A DNA stretch of 64,000 bases from Teratosphaeria epicoccoides (taxonomy: Eukaryota > Ascomycota > Dothideomycetes > Mycosphaerellales > Teratosphaeriaceae), in the NCBI GenBank assembly GCA_021401465.1, contig JADDMT010000021.1, positions 186,001-250,000 on the forward strand, written 5' to 3'. The notes beneath the pieces are model-generated. The model was not told where the DNA came from. It worked only from the letters and a program-made list of their open reading frames with translations, and searched no databases. The first letter of the stretch is position 1, and every line of letters begins with the position of its first letter. This document shows positions 12,640 to 22,690 of the stretch, one piece after another. Position numbers and translations under genes: made by a program.

Positions 12640-13835
12640 GGTGGGCTGGAGGATGGTGTCTCGGGTGTGTAGTGAATGTGAAAAGTGAGGATTCAGAGAC
12701 CCATGGCATTATTGACGGCCAGAGAGTCAGAGCTAGCTAGATTGAAGTCATGGGACGGGCAGAGTGCAGCTGCCGCGCACTGCAACGCTCTCACGGCTCG
12801 ACGATGCTTGGCCTGCTTCTGGGAGCATGCGAGTATATTCGGGGGATATCGTGTGGCGGACAGGGTGACGGGCGTAAACGCTTCCGGAACAGCATCCGTC
12901 GACGCTGCTGCCAAGTGCTGATGGCGTATGTGCCTTCATCTCGAAGGTCATGACGATCTAGGACGGGGTTCCCCTTGGAATTTCTGCTCGTGCAGAATCT
13001 CTCCGAAATGTTTTCAATTCTGTTGCGATCCAATAGCGATCACCACGCCCAGTCGAGAAGCCGAACCTCGCGGAATGGTCTCTTTGACGAGCTGCTTGTA
13101 GCTGCATGAGCGGATGGGCATCGGCTTACCATCAGGCGTACAGTGAGCGTGTTCTGTGCAACCAGGCGAGCTCTTCTTACGGTGTCTTGACGGCAATGTG
13201 CACGTGTTCAGTCGTTGACTGCGAAAAGGTAGAGATCAGAATCATGAGGAGGAGGAGAAGGATGAAGATCAAAGAGCCACGGTCCTTGGTTGAATCGGCC
13301 TTGGCAAAAGCGATTACCTGCTTCTGCTCTCTCCTCCTTGCTGCTGTTACGCTCCTTGACACAAGACATGATGGCGTCTTGCGCAGCACTCGGGGGCGTA
13401 AAGCTCCGACAGACCCTCACTGACTTGCCATCGGCGCAGAGCCTTCCACCTGCTAGTGGTCATGCCTGCATTGCTCACCCAAGAAGCAGCGAGAGGCCGC
13501 ACCTTGCGCACCGTGGGCAGGTGTCGCCGCAGCGGGTCAGTGCCATGAATTGCACCGATGGCTCATTGGCAGCAGCAGCGGGTCCACACTCATGTCGAAA
13601 CAGAGCTACAGCCTCTTCGGTTGCCAAGATGGTGCGAACTGATATCTGAATGAAGATAGCCTTAGGCCCGACTTGTTCAGCGCTTGTACTAATTGTTGCC
13701 CTGGTGTTGTTCTGCGCACTCGACGGCAACAAATCATGCCAAGGCTTGTCCGAGTATCCGCAGCACTGTCGGTTTGATCTCAGGCAAACCTCTTCTATAA
13801 CACCACACACCTTCGGCGGGCAAAGAGACATCAAC
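12640..13835. other. Intergenic, possibly degenerate
   Basis: No gene that I can support. A short minus-strand frame (13177-13389) has a hydrophobic run of about 17 residues near its end and could be a chance small membrane peptide. The minus frame at 13475-14110 overlaps the F-box remnant antisense and has no recognisable domain. Confidence 0.3.
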
Positions 13836-14251
13836 ATGGATGCGCCAGACATCTTCAAGCGTCCGGTATGCTTGGGGCAGTGCTGAAGAGCGGCCTGGGT
13901 CTGTGGGATCTCCGATCGGCAAGGCTGGTCTGCAGAGATTGGCAGACGAACATTGACGCTTCGCCTACCATCCAACAGCTGCTCTGCTTGCGAGTCCTCT
14001 CGAACAACACAAACAGCGCCACGGGATCTTCTCCCTTCGCCCAGGGCCAGGATCCTTAATTTTGGACGTGGGCGGTCGAGAAGGAGAAGGGTGACATCGC
14101 TGAGCCCCATGGTGCCTTTCTGTTTGCTGCATTCTCAAGCCAGCACGACCCGAAGCTACCCGCGTCGGGCTCGCGTCTGCACGACACCTTCATCTGCCAG
14201 CCGCCACACTACGAGATGGAAGTGTATATCGACACTGCCAACGAGATCTAA
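13836..14251 (+). pseudogene. F-box-like gene remnant with a frameshift and an in-frame stop
   Basis: The ATG at 13836 opens MDAPDIFKRP and then hits a stop. The next frame, from 13868, gives LGLWDLRSARLVCRDW followed by NIDASPTIQQ, which has the look of a fungal F-box (leucine-rich helix, VCRDW, then SPTIQQ). That frame meets TAA at 14057-14059 and then continues coherently: FWTWAVEKEKGD, GAFLFAAFSS, TFICQPPHYEMEVYI, ending at 14251. The C-terminal FICQPP segment resembles short fungal F-box proteins found in expanded families. F-box proteins recruit substrates to SCF ubiquitin ligases. One frameshift near 13866 plus one nonsense codon make a functional product unlikely, unless an unrecognised intron removes both. 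Confidence 0.6.
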
Positions 14252-15079
14252 TCGACGAGAAAAGTCACCTCAGCTACAGGTCTTGGACGTTCGCCAAGAC
14301 AGCTCTAGGCATTACAGGCGTCTCTGACGTTGGCACAACTCTCGCGGCGTATCGTCTGTGACTGCAACATTGTTCTATGCATGGACATGTGGATGTCCAC
14401 GTCGCATGTAAGGGTCGACGGAGCGTATACCCACAGTCCTCGGTGTGTCGGGACTGCCGGCTTATGTAGGCGCCCAGCAATGGGCAAGACAAGTAGAGAG
14501 CAGTGCGGATCTTATCTTGGGTGACCACACTGACTGCCGGTCATCCCATCAGCACAGCACACCGCACAACAACAGCGCACAATCGAACGAGTACTTCGTT
14601 CCCAATATCTTAGCACGGGCGTAGCGATTCGTGATGAACAATAAAGCACCCAGAAACCCACCAACCCCCGTCTCCAACCCCCTCGGCCTCGTTGTCTTTC
14701 TCCGACCGCTCCTGCGACCGCCAGCTTCATCGACAGACAACCCTATCATGGCCGGTAGGCATCTTGAGGCAAGACGGGGGTGCAGGACCCATGCGCGGTC
14801 AGGGGTCCAATGCGTGGTACGCGTCAACTAGCACGTGACTTTAGCAGCATCTCAAGCTAAAGCCTCTTCTGCCCCTTCTGACTTAAAAAGACGCCATCAA
14901 TGCACGCATACACACACACACTAACACGCTCCATCCCCTCCCCTCCCCAAGCCACGGCACGGCAAAACCAAACCAACCCCAAGAACCACCACCCACACGC
15001 AAGCGACCCCAAACCCCTCACACATCCACCCAATCACCCACACCACCTTCTCGAACAACCTCCGCACCTCTCCTCCTCC
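14252..15079. other. Intergenic between the F-box remnant and CDC45
   Basis: Contains the 3' flank of CDC45 (C/A-rich on plus, 14890-15080). A minus-strand frame at 14549-14827 includes a hydrophobic stretch, but no family is recognisable. Confidence 0.3.
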
Positions 15080-17821
15080 TCATCCCCCACCCACCGGCTT
15101 CAAACTCAACGCCTCCATGAACCCCTGCAAATCATCCCTCCTCACCTCCACGACACAGTGCTCAAAACTATCGATCCGCACCCTCGCCCCCGTCTCCGCC
15201 ACCACCTCCTGAAACGCCTGCCCAAACCGGTTCTTCCCTCTCAACCGCTTCCGCCTCGCCACCGCATCATCGCCCTCCCGCTCGCCATCGCGAGCATCAT
15301 CATCATCATCAGAATAAGAAGAAGAAGAACCATCAGAGTCACCCTCTGACGAAGAACCTTCGCTTTCCGTCTCGTCACTCGCTTCGCCTTCCTCGTCAGA
15401 TTCCAGATCGCCATTAGCAGCCAGAAGTTCCTTCCGGAATCGTCGTCTCTCCTCCCTCTTCCTGACCCGATCAGCAGCCTTCGCCGCCTTCGCCTCCGCC
15501 CGCTTCCTCTTCCTCTCTTCCCGCTCCTTGACCTCCGCTTTACTCCTCACCCTCCCCGCACCCCCGCCACCCGCTCCGAGCCCCACAACCACATACACGC
15601 CCCTCCCTTCATCCAACGCACTAACGACAAGCGCATCACCGCCATTCTTACTGACGCGATGGCCCTTCTCAGCTTCGAGCACGGAGACGGCTTCGGCGAT
15701 CCAGGCAGCGAGTTTCACGAGCGCGCCGGGGTGCGTGAAGAGAGGAACGTCGGGGCCTTCTTTGACGACGGCCATGCGAAACGCGCTGAGGTGGCGGATT
15801 TGTTTCTTGCTGATGAGGGCTGAGCCGGTGCGGAGGATGGCTCGGGCGAGGGTTTGGGCTGTGGGGATGTGGTGGAGGAGGGTTGAGAGGCCGGTGTGCG
15901 TGCTTTTGCTGGTGGACGGGGCGAGGGCGTCGAAGGCGGCGTAGAAGCGGCGCGTGGTCCAGTCGGGGGTTTCGTTTGTTGTGGTTGGGTCGTCGAAGCC
16001 AGAGTCGGAGGAGTGAGGCGGTGAGGGGAGGCTTGAGCGGTGCATGCGAGAATTATAGGTGTGTTGCTTGCTGGTGTCCCATCGGCCGAAGGTCGAGTCG
16101 AAGCTGTTGGTCTCTGCGCCTACTTCTAGGATGGCGGACACGATTGTTGCTTCGTCGACGGCACTTAGTGTGCCGCGCCAGCCCCACGAGCGCACAAATC
16201 CCCATCCGCCTTTGGTCGACAGACGACTCGAGTCTTCTGCTGATGGGACGAGGCCATTGAGGTTGTACTGCTCCGCATATTTCACTAAGCGTTTGTTGAG
16301 GGTCCGTTTGATCTCCATGTCAAGGTGGAGGTAGCCTTTGCCTGCTTCTGCGAGCGAGATGCCCATTTTAGCCAGAAGTTTGTGCAATCGCTTCCGACCT
16401 TGTTCGCTCCAGACGTGCAGGCGAGTGGCAAGGTAAGGGGAGTGCATCATGCTGTCGTACAGACTCCAGTGTCGAATCAGTAGGAAGCGTGGCTCGGGTG
16501 ACAGTCGGATACTGCTGTCGGTCGGCGACCGCGCGTGAGTAGGTATGCCGTCTGAGTTGGTGTGCTGTGTCCTGCCATTTTCGATCGGTGGCGGGTTGAG
16601 CCGTCGGACTTCGTCTCTCAATACTTCCTTGACCAGCTCCGGCCGATTGACTCGCTTGCTGCCATCCGCCAATCTGGACTTATTCGCTTGAGCTACGGTG
16701 AAGGGTGACATGGCGACGCTCTCCACACCAACAATGGCGAGCCACAGAAGCTCATTGTCTTCTCGACCCAGCTCCGAGGCCAAGCTGTACAGCATGCTCG
16801 AGACAGGCTCACCGGTCCAGGATCCAGCATCATAGTACTTCTGCAGGGTTGCTTCATGTTTTCGTCGCATCTTCAGCAGCTGCTTCTTTTGTTGGCGCAG
16901 TGAGAGTGGTTTGGCTGGTGGTGGTGAAGAGGGCATGAGTCCGTCCAATACTTCGGCCTGCTGTGATGACGGCACCTGAAAAGACAGCGGACGTCCACCA
17001 GGCGAGCTCGGGATGGGCGTTGATCGGTTACTTCGCCGTCGTTGCCGTGGGCGCTCGTCCTGGTCGTCTGCATCATCATCCGTGTCGGAAGTCTGAGACG
17101 AAGCCTTTCGCTTGCGTGCACTCTGCTGGCTACTGCTGGGTTCCTCATCTTCATCGTTGACTTCCCTCTCGTCACCATCTCCTGTCGCATCCTCGTCTTC
17201 CTGCGTCTCCTCCGCACTCAACGCCAAGTCTTCCTCGGTGATCTCCGGCATGTTCCTCAGCGCAAAGTACGCCTCCCGCTCGGCTGCCATTTCCTCTTCC
17301 ACGTCACCCTCGTCCCAGACGATGACACCGCCTGTGCCCGGTCGGTAGGTCGTCAGCAGTCTCCCATCCTCCACTCCTCGCTGCCCTGCCCCGGCACCGC
17401 CAAACAGATTCTCGAGACTCCACGGCCGTCGCGCATCCAGCACCCACACCTCGACGCCATGTCCACCGCCCTCAGCACACGCATCGTCTTCGGGTTGTTC
17501 CTCGCCGATGCCCAGCAGCACCTCACTGACATCCACACCGCCACCACAACCCACACAGACCACGGTCCCGCCCGTCCCACCGCGCTCGCGACTCAGGCCC
17601 CGCACCAGGCGCTCACCCGCGTCTTGCAGTTCTGCGTAGCCGCTGACGGGGACGACGGTGTGAGGGAGGAAGTCGCGCTTGAGGAGAGCGGTGAGGATGC
17701 GGACGGCGCAGAGGGAGTCGACGGTCAGGCCGGTGAGGATCAGGAGGGGTGGACTGCTCGGGTTTGTTGTCGCGAGTAAATGGGAATAGAGTGATGCGAT
17801 GTGAGCTCGCGGCAGATACAT
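15080..17821 (-). CDS. CDC45: DNA replication initiation factor Cdc45
   Basis: Uninterrupted frame of 913 residues. The N-terminus (LILTGLTVDSLCAVRIL, then HTVVPVSGY) matches the DHH-related N-terminal domain of Cdc45. NELLWLAIVGVES near residues 355-367 and the later RFYAAFDALAPS ... ISKKQIRHLSAFRMA are also family segments. Cdc45 joins Mcm2-7 and GINS to form the CMG replicative helicase in the nucleus. It is longer than the human (566) and budding-yeast (650) proteins because of two charged insertions. One is acidic/basic at about 210-280. The other is a Lys/Arg/Glu then Ser/Asp-rich stretch at about 750-850, just before the conserved C-terminal segment. The DHH-type metal residues are not expected to be catalytic in this family. 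Single exon. Confidence 0.9.
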   Translation of the reverse strand: MYLPRAHIASLYSHLLATTNPSSPPLLILTGLTVDSLCAVRILTALLKRDFLPHTVVPVSGYAELQDAGERLVRGLSRERGGTGGTVVCVGCGGGVDVSEVLLGIGEEQPEDDACAEGGGHGVEVWVLDARRPWSLENLFGGAGAGQRGVEDGRLLTTYRPGTGGVIVWDEGDVEEEMAAEREAYFALRNMPEITEEDLALSAEETQEDEDATGDGDEREVNDEDEEPSSSQQSARKRKASSQTSDTDDDADDQDERPRQRRRSNRSTPIPSSPGGRPLSFQVPSSQQAEVLDGLMPSSPPPAKPLSLRQQKKQLLKMRRKHEATLQKYYDAGSWTGEPVSSMLYSLASELGREDNELLWLAIVGVESVAMSPFTVAQANKSRLADGSKRVNRPELVKEVLRDEVRRLNPPPIENGRTQHTNSDGIPTHARSPTDSSIRLSPEPRFLLIRHWSLYDSMMHSPYLATRLHVWSEQGRKRLHKLLAKMGISLAEAGKGYLHLDMEIKRTLNKRLVKYAEQYNLNGLVPSAEDSSRLSTKGGWGFVRSWGWRGTLSAVDEATIVSAILEVGAETNSFDSTFGRWDTSKQHTYNSRMHRSSLPSPPHSSDSGFDDPTTTNETPDWTTRRFYAAFDALAPSTSKSTHTGLSTLLHHIPTAQTLARAILRTGSALISKKQIRHLSAFRMAVVKEGPDVPLFTHPGALVKLAAWIAEAVSVLEAEKGHRVSKNGGDALVVSALDEGRGVYVVVGLGAGGGGAGRVRSKAEVKEREERKRKRAEAKAAKAADRVRKREERRRFRKELLAANGDLESDEEGEASDETESEGSSSEGDSDGSSSSYSDDDDDARDGEREGDDAVARRKRLRGKNRFGQAFQEVVAETGARVRIDSFEHCVVEVRRDDLQGFMEALSLKPVGGG

Positions 17822-18760
17822 TGCGTGCGTGGGAGGTTGGTGAGGTCAAGGGTTGGGTCAGGATGGTGTGTGCCATGCACGCATATGGATGTCTGAGGAA
17901 ACAGCCGGTGGAGGAGGCGCCTCGCGTCAGAGAAGAGAGCTCGGTGTTGGACGCGATGTTTGGCCGACGTTGCTTATGTAAGCATCCACCGCCCTGGTCT
18001 CTGTCAGAAGAATCGTTGATACCAACACATGAATCGACTCAGTTGCTACACACAACCCGTGTTACAACAGAGATAGATGCATCGTCCTGCTGGATGCTGT
18101 ATATTCGCGGTGAGCACTGCCAGGCAACGGACGAGGGAAGGCAACTTGCGCTGCCCATATGATCGATCTAGTCTTGATATTCGTTGTGATGGCATGGTCA
18201 TTACTCGGTATAGTTGGCACGCACTGTGGTCAAGCGAGGTGAGCGAGACGGAAAGGTCCTTCTGACATCAATCAGTTGCCCAGCGTCAATGTCGAATCGA
18301 TGCGTGGCGTAGTGCCGGCGAAGCGAGAGTCCTGCGTATCAAGTCATCCATAGTCTTCAACAATTGTTCAGGTGAATGACGCATCTAGATCAGTCAGACC
18401 ACAATGGGCGCCACTCGCCGTCGCCTCGCCAGTCCGGGAGCCTCAACTCCGCAGGTGACAGATCTGCCTCCTGGCGCATGAGCCGAACAGTGAAGGCATC
18501 AGATTGATACTTGTCACTGACTGCCACGCGCAGTCATGCTTCTACGCCTACGCAGATAGCTGCTTATCTTACCGCATGGTTTGGGCCGGTCTGCAGTGCC
18601 TGGCATCATGATACTGATCACGACGAACGAACCTCCAAACGATATCAATCAAGTCATTCCCTCGTTCTGGAAATTCAATTCGAATATCTTCGTACTTTGT
18701 CTGGTTTTAAGAAGGCACTTGGACGAAATTTACTCCACGTGCGGCAAAGGATTAGCAAGC
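17822..18760. other. Shared 5' region of CDC45 (minus) and the gene at 18761 (plus)
   Basis: Divergent intergenic interval of about 940 bp. ACGCG cores occur near 17952 and 18527; these match the core of the MBF-type cell-cycle element that is common upstream of S-phase genes, but such 5-mers occur often by chance. No coding signal was seen. Confidence 0.3.
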
Positions 18761-20398
18761 ATGTCCCGAAGCACAAGCAAGCAGACTTCATCTGTGCGTG
18801 AAGAATATACGCGCACGATCGAGAACGAGGTACAGGAGACTGTCACCACACAGTACTACAAGATTGATGAACGTGGTAACCGAACACCCAATCCAAGCGT
18901 GGAGGCCCAGCAGATGCAGGCTCCGGGATTGCACTTAGCCATTGAGCCGCCGCAGCCTGTGTACCAGCAACAACCATATCAGTCACAGGCAAATTCTGTT
19001 CAGCAACCGCGAGAGAATCTCTACCCACAGCACATGGAATATGCTCAGAACTGGGATTCACAGCCTCAGTACAATTCAGGCCAAGATCAACATCAAACAC
19101 GTTGCCCAGCCTGGATGCCGCAGCAGCAGCAGCCCACTCCACAATATCAGCAGAATCATATCTTAACTGCACAGCACTATCAAGCAGAATGGACGGATCA
19201 ACATGAGCAAGTACAAGAAGCGCCTGTGCAATGGCAGCCTCAAGTACAGTCGACTCCGACAATCAACGGACAGTGGCAGCAATACTGCAGTCAGCAAGCT
19301 AGCATGGAGCCACAAGCATGCGCACAACAGGCGCAGTCAACTCAACTGTACAATGGTATAAGCACTCAACCATGGGCTGAGACGGAGCAACAACTGCAGG
19401 AGTTGACGATCGAGTACAACGATCCCGCGGCTCCTTGGTCAACAATCGAAGCGCCTGTTGTCGAAACTCCTACATCAGTGGCAAATGGGAAGTCAGGTGC
19501 TAAGAAAGACACTCCTTCAGATCGCAGCGAGCTCGCTAAAAGCGAAAAGGCACGCAAGGAGAAGATTCGCGAGCAAGAAAAGGAAGCTAAAGAGTTGGAG
19601 AGGCGGCTTCGGAAGGAGAAAGAGGAACAGAAGCGACAGGATGCCAAAGTAAAGCAGGCAGAGAAGCAAAGACTGGGAAGGGAAAAGCGAGAACTAGAAA
19701 GGGAAGAACGACGAATGAGAGACGAAGCCAGGCGAGAAGAAGCGCACACCCAGAGAGAAGAACGCAGGAGAATTAGCGAAGAACGCAAGGCTTTGCAAGA
19801 GCAAAGGCGTGCACAAGAAGCTCAGATGAAGCAAGAGGAGCGGGAGCGGCAACGGAAAATGCACCAATACGAGCAGGGTTTGAGCTTCGAACCGCCCAAA
19901 GGCGAGACCGTTGTGACGTCCCAGATTCTGAAAAACGTCAAGATCACCAAGAGCACTGGAACGTATCGTCGCGAGGCCTTCAAGCAGGGAGAAAAAGCGG
20001 TAGCTGCGCTTGATCAACAAGTCCAAAGGCTGATCGCAATGGCTGGAGCCTGCCCTGCAGGTTTCGGATGGATCCCAGTGGACGAGGGCTACCTCTGCGC
20101 TGCTGGTAATCATCTGATTCCTGAGAAGGAAGTCGACAGGATGCTGGAGACTGGGGGGAATCACTGGCCTCAGGTCGTCGACGCCAATTCTGCATCGGTG
20201 ATGTTGGGGATGCCGAGGCTAGTCAAGCCGCCGGATCGCGTGCCTGCCTGGGTCCCGGCCGTGAGCAATTACTACGAAGCGAAGAGAGGTGTCGCTGGGG
20301 CACTTGGGTCGATGCTGGGACTCGGTCCCGGCGTTGGTATTGGCAGTGGTCTCGGTGGTTTTGGCGGCGGTCTCGGGGGCCGTGGATTCGGGTTTTGA
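18761..20398 (+). CDS. Uncharacterised protein: Gln-rich N-terminus, charged coiled coil, Gly-rich C-terminus
   Basis: 545 residues from the ATG at 18761 (MSRSTSKQTSS). The frame is also open upstream to 18581, so a longer start or upstream exon is possible. Residues about 60-240 are Gln/Pro/Tyr-rich. About 245-400 is an extended Lys/Glu/Arg helix typical of a long coiled coil (REQEKEAKELERRLRKEKEE). About 405-510 is a compact segment with CPAGFGWIPV and YLCAAGNHLIPE. The tail is a Gly-rich run. I recognise no named domain. The order (disordered, coiled coil, small conserved C-terminal block) suggests a scaffold or structural role, which is inference only. A sharp run of charged AG-rich codons separates it in base use from its neighbours. 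Confidence 0.7.
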   Translation: MSRSTSKQTSSVREEYTRTIENEVQETVTTQYYKIDERGNRTPNPSVEAQQMQAPGLHLAIEPPQPVYQQQPYQSQANSVQQPRENLYPQHMEYAQNWDSQPQYNSGQDQHQTRCPAWMPQQQQPTPQYQQNHILTAQHYQAEWTDQHEQVQEAPVQWQPQVQSTPTINGQWQQYCSQQASMEPQACAQQAQSTQLYNGISTQPWAETEQQLQELTIEYNDPAAPWSTIEAPVVETPTSVANGKSGAKKDTPSDRSELAKSEKARKEKIREQEKEAKELERRLRKEKEEQKRQDAKVKQAEKQRLGREKRELEREERRMRDEARREEAHTQREERRRISEERKALQEQRRAQEAQMKQEERERQRKMHQYEQGLSFEPPKGETVVTSQILKNVKITKSTGTYRREAFKQGEKAVAALDQQVQRLIAMAGACPAGFGWIPVDEGYLCAAGNHLIPEKEVDRMLETGGNHWPQVVDANSASVMLGMPRLVKPPDRVPAWVPAVSNYYEAKRGVAGALGSMLGLGPGVGIGSGLGGFGGGLGGRGFGF

Positions 20399-20769
20399 TG
20401 TTGGCAGATTTCTGTTGCGCGTGTGAGATCTTTGCTCTCAGGCTTTGAGCATCACCTGGCGTTTGGAACGAGCGTTTCACAAACATCGGTGACAAGCGTC
20501 GGAGAGATGTATGCTTGTCAGCTTGAGATCGAAGGACGCAGTTATCTATGAGATAGAGAAATCTCGGTGTGCACAAGGGTCTGCATCGCTAGCCCTTGGG
20601 ACCTCGTCGGGCATTTGTTACAGCCGTCAGACTCGCAAGATCACACATTCGCCTGAAAAACGCCTTCTACAACATACTAGCGAGCCCATGCCTTTTAGTC
20701 CAGCCCCTTTGAGGCTTGGCTGGTCTTTGCCGATGACGACAAAGCACACCGTCTCCGCGGTGATGTTAC

Positions 20770-21242
20770 TCATCCCCCGTCTGCTCCTCCTCGAGAAGGG
20801 CCTTGGAGGCTCAGGATCGTCTCACCCTTCTCTTGGAGACGTGAATATGCTTGCTTGCAAGCGACGAATTCTCGAATGTATGCAGCTGCGCGGTAGTCTG
20901 TCACCATGCTGTCCCTGTCCGCTATGATGTGATTGCCATCAGCCGCCTCGAGCAGCTTGAGCTTCTCTGCTGTCGTCCACTTCGGGTTCAGCAAGTTAGA
21001 CTTCGGCTTGTCACTTGCTGGTCGCTGAGATGGTTGCTGGACGGCCGTGGCTGTTTGAGCTTTGCAATGGTCGTCGGCAGGTTGCGAGGCGAGCTCAGAC
21101 GCGTTCTCGATGGTGTCAGCAGCATTTTGTTGCTGCATGTTGTCGGATTTAGCAACAGATCGATCGTTCCCGTGATCATTCCGGTCGGAAGTCGGAGAGA
21201 TTTTTCGTGGTGATCGGGCTCGCTCGACGCTCCTCAGAGACT
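20770..21242 (-). CDS. Myb/SANT-like DNA-binding domain gene 1 (5' end unresolved)
   Basis: The frame opens after a splice-acceptor-like ACATAG at about 21243 (SLRSVERARSPRK...) and runs through an ATG at 21138 to a stop at 20770. The recognisable part is PKWTTAEKLKLLEAAD, the first helix of a Myb/SANT-type domain preceded by a basic stretch (DKPKSN), and then YIREFVACKQAYSRL. An upstream frame (21385-21310, KSLASKERYFNEL) may be exon 1, but I could not find a donor that joins it in frame. It is related in layout to the two larger genes at 26.1-27.3 and 28.0-29.7 kb on the same strand. Function is unknown; nuclear DNA binding is inferred from the domain. Confidence 0.45.
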
Positions 21243-21975
21243 GCTATGTTCGCTGAGCTGCGAAGGAATGGCAATGGGGGCTGAACACCTTCACCTTCTC
21301 GGTCGATGGTCCTCAGAGTGAACCACTCTTGTGTCGTAAGCTCGTTGAAGTATCTCTCCTTAGAAGCTAAGGACTTGATCCCCAAGACGCTAGTGGACCG
21401 AGATAGAACGCGGACAGTGGGGCGCTTTGACCACCACGAATCCCTCCGAGCGCAGATTCACAGCGTGAAGATTAAGCCCGTAAGAGAGCTTGGAACATAT
21501 ACAGTTGTGGCAATGGGCTCGTTCAAAAAGCAATCCTGAGTCTATGACCCAATGTCTGTTTTATACCAGAAAGACGACGGTTGCTGGAGGCAATCGCGCT
21601 AAGCCTATAAAGGAAGGAGCGCTTTGTGACGAGCCTGAGAACTGTATGCATGATTGGACTGCTTTGTGTGTATCTTCGTACAATTAGCATTAGAAATTCG
21701 ACAAGATTGTGGAAAGACCATGGATAACCCAAGGAGCAGGTTACAAACGGTCATTCTGCTGCGAGCGTTTTCACCACACTGAATGGAGTCGCTCGTCGGG
21801 TCACCCGTAGATTTGTGTAAATGGCGAATCAAGCGAATGCAACACTATAATCCAGAAATCTCATCGAAATTTGAAACGTAGCAAAAGACTTGCTGCAATT
21901 CTTTGCTGTAACATTGGCGACCTTGAGCTGCTGAGCAAAACCGTGGCAGAATCGTAGAAATGCCACAGTCCATCG

Positions 21976-22690
21976 ATGAAATCGCGTCGCTTTGTCGGCA
22001 TGTTCGTCGACCCAGCGGGCCACATCGACTTAATCCACGCTGCAAGCAAGATTTACCATGTACTTGTCAGAACCAGGTCAGATACCGCGAACACGCACGA
22101 TCTGGTAAGCACCCTGGTACCATGGCACTAACACAACCCAGAGCCTGCAACTCCAGAGCAATACGCTTGGAAAGGAGAGGAAAGGTGACACTTTCAGCCG
22201 GCGTATCTGGCGCCGAACACCCGCATTATAATCCTGTTTTCCCATCGTTATAGAAGGACCCTTCGACGCGAGTGGTGATGAACGGTACGAGTCAATGCTC
22301 GATATTGCTTCAGTCAACGCTTCGAAAATGCGAAGAGCAACGAACACCGTTAGCCCTGGCGATTCCCATGCCCATCCTCCTCTGGGCTCGCAAGTATTAT
22401 CTCAGCATTAGCAGTGAGCACTAGAGTCCTAGTCCGAGACGTCGAAATCGACGGCCCACGATCCGGGAAGATACCTGTTCCCCGGCAAGAGGACGAGGAA
22501 GGGTCCGTGGCTGATCTGGTCGTCATATGCCGCCATCATGCCACTTGGCAGGAGTATGCCGATGCTACTAGCGAGTACTTCGCCGACAAGCCCTTCGTCG
22601 GTCCAGGAACTGGAGAAAGGCTGTATATCACGGATCAAAAGACCGGAGAAGGCATAAGACGGAGTAGTAATCGGAGTAGTCCGGCTAGTC
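21976..22690 (+). pseudogene. Decayed multi-exon gene of unknown function
   Basis: The ATG at 21976 gives MKSRRFVGMFVDPAGHIDLI and on to ANTHDL, followed by a good donor (GTAAGC, 22108). Two further coding-looking pieces follow after plausible introns. One is a short SNTLGKERK piece ending near 22183. The other, after TTATAG at 22252, is EGPFDASGDERYESMLDIAS and on to HPPLGS. The reading frame then hits stops near 22408. The next frame continues coherently as STRVLVRDVEIDGPRSGK, DLVVICRHHATWQEY and TGERLYITDQKTGEG up to about 22680. The simplest reading is one gene with a frameshift near 22380-22410 and a 3' end replaced by repeat-like DNA. No family recognised. Confidence 0.4.

Noticed and set aside
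13475..14110. A 211-codon minus-strand frame opposite the F-box remnant
   Set aside because: No motif and broken, low-complexity composition; the plus strand has the recognisable F-box sequence.
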